From contig QYQC01000177.1 of NCBI GenBank assembly GCA_007280315.1, positions 1-9,347 of the forward strand: DNA of 9,347 bases, in the 5' to 3' direction. Below, piece after piece: positions 6,361 through 9,347 of this stretch. The notes under the pieces were generated by a model. The model saw nothing but the letters and a program-made list of their open reading frames with translations, did no database searches and was not told where the DNA came from. Numbering within the stretch: position 1 is the first letter of the stretch; each line of letters opens with the position of its first letter. The DNA is from Betaproteobacteria bacterium (GTDB lineage: Bacteria; Pseudomonadota; Gammaproteobacteria; Burkholderiales; SG8-39). A program made the translations under genes and the position numbers.

Positions 6361-7521
6361 TCAGGGCAGTCCGCGTGCGCCGTAAATCATGCGCCGGGCG
6401 ACGAAGCGGCGCGCGAACGGCAGCAGGTCGAGCGCGAGCAGTCCTGCGCCGCGGCCGAGTCCGAGCAGCGCATTCGAATTGGAAAACAGGCCGACCAGGC
6501 TGTCGGTGAATCCGATGCCTGCCCGGCGATCCAGCGCGCGCGCGCGACGGTAGCTGTCGACGAAACCGGCGCTGCCGGGCTCGCGCGCGTCGCGAACCAG
6601 GCGGGCGAGTTCCCATGCGTCGCGCAGTCCCAGGTTGAATCCCTGTCCGGCCACCGGGTGCAGCGATTGTGCCGCGTTGCCTACGCTCACGCTGCGTGGC
6701 TGCGTTTCCTCGCGCCGATAGCGCAGCATAAGCGGAAACGTGCTGCGTGCACCCGCGTCGGTGAATGCACCCAGGCGCTCGCCGAAGGCGGTTTGAAGCG
6801 CAAACAGGAACGCCGCGGTGTCTAGGGCGGCGAGCTGCGCGCTGCGTTCCGGCGAGCTGGTCCATACAAGCGCGTGGCCCGAGGCATGGGGCAGCAGCGC
6901 GAGCGGGCCATCTGGCGTGAAACGTTCCCACGCCCGGGAGTTGTGTTCCTGTTCGGTTTTAACCCAGGCGACGAGCGCGGTCTGCCGGTAGTCCTTGGTG
7001 TAGACCGGCACGTCGTTGTCGTCGGCCACGCGCGCGCCATCGGCGAATACCGTCAGCCGCGGCGCGAAAACGCGTTCGCCCTCTGCAGTCTGCACTATGG
7101 CCTCGCCGCCATCGAATCCGGCCACCTTGGCGCCGAATAATCGTTCCGCCGTGGATGGAGCTGCAAGCAGGCTCTGCTGCAAATCGGTGTAATTGACCAC
7201 ATAGCCCAGCGCGGACAGGTCGCAGTCCGCGGCGCGGATCACGGTGCGGCCGAAGCCGCCCTGTTGTGATATGTGGATGGTCTCTATCGGCGTGACGGGT
7301 AATTGTGACCAGGCCTGGAGGCGTTCGATGATCAACCGGCTGGAATAGGACAGCGCGATCGCGCGTGCGTCGCCGCGCGCAGCGCTTCGCGGTCCACTGG
7401 AATCGGTACCGCGTGCTTCGGCCAGCACCACCGAACGGCCGCTGCCCTCGAGGGCCAGGGCCAGCGCCGCACCCACCGGTCCGCCGCCCGCAATCAGTAT
7501 GTCTACCGCTTCCGCGCTCAT
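6361..7521 (-). CDS. ubiH: UbiH-type FAD monooxygenase of ubiquinone synthesis
   Basis: UbiH (2-octaprenyl-6-methoxyphenol hydroxylase) adds a ring hydroxyl during ubiquinone biosynthesis at the inner membrane. The 386-residue protein opens with the FAD Rossmann motif 'ILIAGGGPVGAALALAL' (8-24). It has 'DARAIALS' at 51-58, the 'VFADG' motif at 158-162 and 'GNAAQSLHPVAGQGFNLGLRD' (281-301). The NAAQ form, instead of DAAH, is typical of UbiH. The frame stays open far upstream into pepP, but the ATG at 7521 is chosen because the flavin motif begins right after it and it lies 23 nt after the pepP stop. The sequence before the ATG is pyrimidine-rich with no Shine-Dalgarno, so coupling to pepP translation is likely. 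pepP-ubiH is a conserved pair in proteobacteria. UbiI or UbiF is the main alternative; the neighbour favours UbiH. Confidence 0.92.
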   Translation of the reverse strand: MSAEAVDILIAGGGPVGAALALALEGSGRSVVLAEARGTDSSGPRSAARGDARAIALSYSSRLIIERLQAWSQLPVTPIETIHISQQGGFGRTVIRAADCDLSALGYVVNYTDLQQSLLAAPSTAERLFGAKVAGFDGGEAIVQTAEGERVFAPRLTVFADGARVADDNDVPVYTKDYRQTALVAWVKTEQEHNSRAWERFTPDGPLALLPHASGHALVWTSSPERSAQLAALDTAAFLFALQTAFGERLGAFTDAGARSTFPLMLRYRREETQPRSVSVGNAAQSLHPVAGQGFNLGLRDAWELARLVRDAREPGSAGFVDSYRRARALDRRAGIGFTDSLVGLFSNSNALLGLGRGAGLLALDLLPFARRFVARRMIYGARGLP

Positions 7522-7544
7522 CGCAGTCGGAGGAGAAGAGTTTC

Positions 7545-8849
7545 CTAGTCCCTGCCCACCAGCGCTTCGATGTCGGAAATGCTCTTCGGCGTTTCCGCGG
7601 TAATGACGTCGCAGCCCGCATCGGTCACCAGCACATCGTCCTCGATGCGCACGCCGATGTTCCAGTACGCCTCGGGTACGCCTTCGCCCGGCCGGATGTA
7701 GCAGCCGGGTTCGACTGTGAGCATCATGCCCGCTTTGAGCAGCCGCCATTTGCCATCGAGTTTGTATTCGCCGACATCGTGCACGTCCAGGCCCAGCCAG
7801 TGGCCGGTACGGTGCATGTAAAAACGCTTGTAATCGTTTGTTTCTAGAACCTGGTCGAGGCTTCCCTGGCACAGGCCGAAATCGATCATCCCCTGCGCCA
7901 GCACGCGCACCGCCGCTTCGTGCGGTGCATCCCAGGCGACGCCGGGCCTGGTCGCGTCGATGGCCGCCGCCTGCGCCGCGAGCACCAGCGCATACACGTC
8001 CTTCTGCGCGCCGCTGAATTTTCCGTTCACCGGAAACGTGCGGGTGATGTCGGAGGCATAGCCGTCGAGTTCGCAGCCGGCATCGATCAGCAGCACCGCC
8101 CCGTCGTCGAGACGCGCGCTGTTGTCGCGGTAGTGCAGCACGCAGGCGTTGGCGCCGCCGGCGACTATCGGCCAGTAGGCGGGAAACTGCGCGCCGTGGC
8201 GGCGGAACTCGTACAGCAGTTCGGCCTCGATCTCATACTCCATCCTGCCCGGCCGGGTGGCGCGCATGGCGCGCAGGTGTGCCTTGGCCGAAATGCCCGC
8301 GGCGCGGCGCATCAGCGTGATTTCGCCCTCATCCTTGAATAGGCGCATCTCGTCGAGCAGCGCGCGCACATCGTGGAAGCGCTGCGGCGCGGCCACGCCG
8401 GTGCGGCTTTGCGCGCGCACCTGATTCAGCCAGCCCATGATGCGCTCGTCCCATTTGGCTTCCATCCCCGGTGCGTAATACAGCGCCGGCTGGTTGGCCA
8501 TCAGCACCGGCAGCTTTTCGTCGAGTTGCGCGATCGGGTAGGCGGCGTCGACGCCGAAGGCTTCCCTTGCCGCGTCTGGACCGTGGCGAAATCCGTCCCA
8601 GGTCTCGCGCTCCAGATTCTTCTCGCGGCAAAAGAGAATGCTCTGCGGCTTGTCCCCGGCGACGAGCACCAGCACCGCATCGGGCTCCTGGAAGCCGCAG
8701 AGGTAGTAGAAATAACTGTCGTAGCGATACAGGTACTCGCTGTCGCGATTGCGCAGGCGCTCGGGTGCGGTGGGCACGATGGCGATGCCGCTTTGCATTT
8801 GTGCCAGCAGCGCGGCGCGACGCGCGGCGAAGGTTTCTGGATTATTCAT
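7545..8849 (-). CDS. pepP: Xaa-Pro aminopeptidase (aminopeptidase P)
   Basis: PepP removes an N-terminal residue from peptides whose second residue is proline; it is a cytosolic dimetal enzyme of the M24B 'pita-bread' family. Length 434 compares with about 440 in E. coli. The N-terminal AMP_N domain (1-150) shows 'RNRDSEYLYRYDSYFYYLCG' (33-52). The catalytic domain provides all five metal ligands: Asp256 in 'LIDAGCE', Asp267 in 'SDITRTFPV', His350 in 'RTGHWLGLDVHDVG', Glu380 in 'TVEPGCYI' and Glu403 in 'GVRIEDD'. The ATG at 8849 fits the family N-terminus; no Shine-Dalgarno is visible. It lies 23 bp upstream of ubiH and downstream of murU. Confidence 0.97.
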   Translation of the reverse strand: MNNPETFAARRAALLAQMQSGIAIVPTAPERLRNRDSEYLYRYDSYFYYLCGFQEPDAVLVLVAGDKPQSILFCREKNLERETWDGFRHGPDAAREAFGVDAAYPIAQLDEKLPVLMANQPALYYAPGMEAKWDERIMGWLNQVRAQSRTGVAAPQRFHDVRALLDEMRLFKDEGEITLMRRAAGISAKAHLRAMRATRPGRMEYEIEAELLYEFRRHGAQFPAYWPIVAGGANACVLHYRDNSARLDDGAVLLIDAGCELDGYASDITRTFPVNGKFSGAQKDVYALVLAAQAAAIDATRPGVAWDAPHEAAVRVLAQGMIDFGLCQGSLDQVLETNDYKRFYMHRTGHWLGLDVHDVGEYKLDGKWRLLKAGMMLTVEPGCYIRPGEGVPEAYWNIGVRIEDDVLVTDAGCDVITAETPKSISDIEALVGRD

Positions 8850-8894
8850 AGAGGGTAGTCGGGGACGGATCCCAGGTTGGTGCGGAGGGGCTCA

Positions 8895-8900
8895 ATTGTA
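8895..8900 (-). promoter_or_regulatory. Weak -10 candidate upstream of pepP
   Basis: TACAAT on the minus strand (one mismatch from TATAAT) lies 45 nt before the pepP ATG in the 96-bp murU-pepP gap. No good -35 is found. The gap also lacks a terminator, so read-through from murU is equally possible. Confidence 0.25.
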
Positions 8901-8945
8901 CAGTCTCGGGCCGCGCGCGGTTCCTGATGGCTGCGCTGCAGCACT

Positions 8946-9347
8946 CTAGCTGTGGCGGGCGCGCAATTTCGCGTCCAGCGCCTGCAGCCGTTCCACGGTG
9001 CCGATGTCATGCCAGCCGCCCCGGTAATGTTCGCCCGACACACGCTCGGCTGCCATTGCCGTCTGCAGCAGCGGCGCCAGTGGAGCTCTCGCCCCCGGGG
9101 GAATACCACTGAACAGCTGCGGCGTGTACACGCCGATGCCGCTGAAGGTGAGCAGTTTCCCGCCGCCTTCACGCACGCATCCGGATTGCAGCGTAAAGTC
9201 CCCGCGCGGATGCTGCGGCGGATTGTCCACCAGCACCAGGTGCGCCAGCTTGTCGCCGAGATTAATTTCCCTTAGTGCCGAGAACCCGTAGTCGGTATAA
9301 ACGTCCGAATTGATCACGAGGAACGGTTCCGCACCGAGCAATGGCAG
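8946..9347 (-). CDS. murU: N-acetylmuramate-1-phosphate uridylyltransferase, C-terminal part (start outside window)
   Basis: The frame is open to the right edge; an in-frame TTG at 9341 is internal. The visible 133 residues are the C-terminal part of a roughly 220-residue sugar-phosphate nucleotidyltransferase. 'PFLVINSDVYTDYGF' (near 7-21) carries the Asp that binds Mg and sugar nucleotide. 'FSGIGVYTPQLF' follows and 'WHDIGTVERLQALDAKL' near the end supplies the second metal-binding Asp. These match MurU, which converts MurNAc-1-phosphate to UDP-MurNAc in the peptidoglycan recycling route that bypasses fosfomycin-sensitive MurA. The partner kinase AmgK would be expected just beyond the right edge. 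The GxGTR nucleotide-binding N-terminus is outside the window, so a related mannose-1-phosphate or glucose-1-phosphate enzyme cannot be excluded. Confidence 0.85.
   Translation of the reverse strand: MPLLGAEPFLVINSDVYTDYGFSALREINLGDKLAHLVLVDNPPQHPRGDFTLQSGCVREGGGKLLTFSGIGVYTPQLFSGIPPGARAPLAPLLQTAMAAERVSGEHYRGGWHDIGTVERLQALDAKLRARHS

Noticed and set aside
7522..7872. N-terminal extension of ubiH by 117 codons into pepP
   Set aside because: It overlaps the conserved pepP C-terminus including the Glu403 ligand region. The FAD motif starts right after the ATG at 7521, as in the family.

Overview
The window is GC-rich chromosomal DNA from a proteobacterium. Gene content and order (murU, pepP, ubiH, dusB, fis, purH, purD, hemF, all on the minus strand) point to a betaproteobacterium. 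The dusB-fis pair running directly into purH, and MurU next to PepP and UbiH, are the main reasons. This placement comes from remembered gene order and protein style, not from a search.

Layout, read in the direction of transcription of the main block (right to left): the C-terminal part of murU (cut by the right edge); 96 bp gap; pepP; 23 bp; ubiH; 105 bp with a possible promoter; dusB overlapping fis by 4 nt; 90 bp; purH; 9 bp; purD; a 296 bp gap packed with palindromes; hemF. On the plus strand at the left edge is the C-terminal part of an alpha/beta hydrolase. It converges on hemF and ends at a textbook intrinsic terminator. No rRNA, tRNA, CRISPR array, transposase or phage gene is visible.

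Most genes are housekeeping: cell-wall sugar recycling (MurU), proline-specific peptide trimming (PepP), ubiquinone ring hydroxylation (UbiH), tRNA dihydrouridine formation (DusB), nucleoid organisation and growth-phase control (Fis), de novo purine synthesis (PurH, PurD) and oxygen-dependent haem synthesis (HemF). All look intact, with key residues present. I saw no frameshifts or degraded genes.

The part not explained by genes is the purD-hemF spacer. It holds two hairpins of identical architecture (51 nt, 22-bp arms, 7-nt loop), sharing the apical six base pairs although the rest of their arms differs. Smaller palindromes surround them. Between this cluster and hemF is a good extended -10 promoter overlapped by a dyad, which suggests hemF has its own control. 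I found no convincing undescribed gene system; the hairpin cluster is the best candidate for something new.
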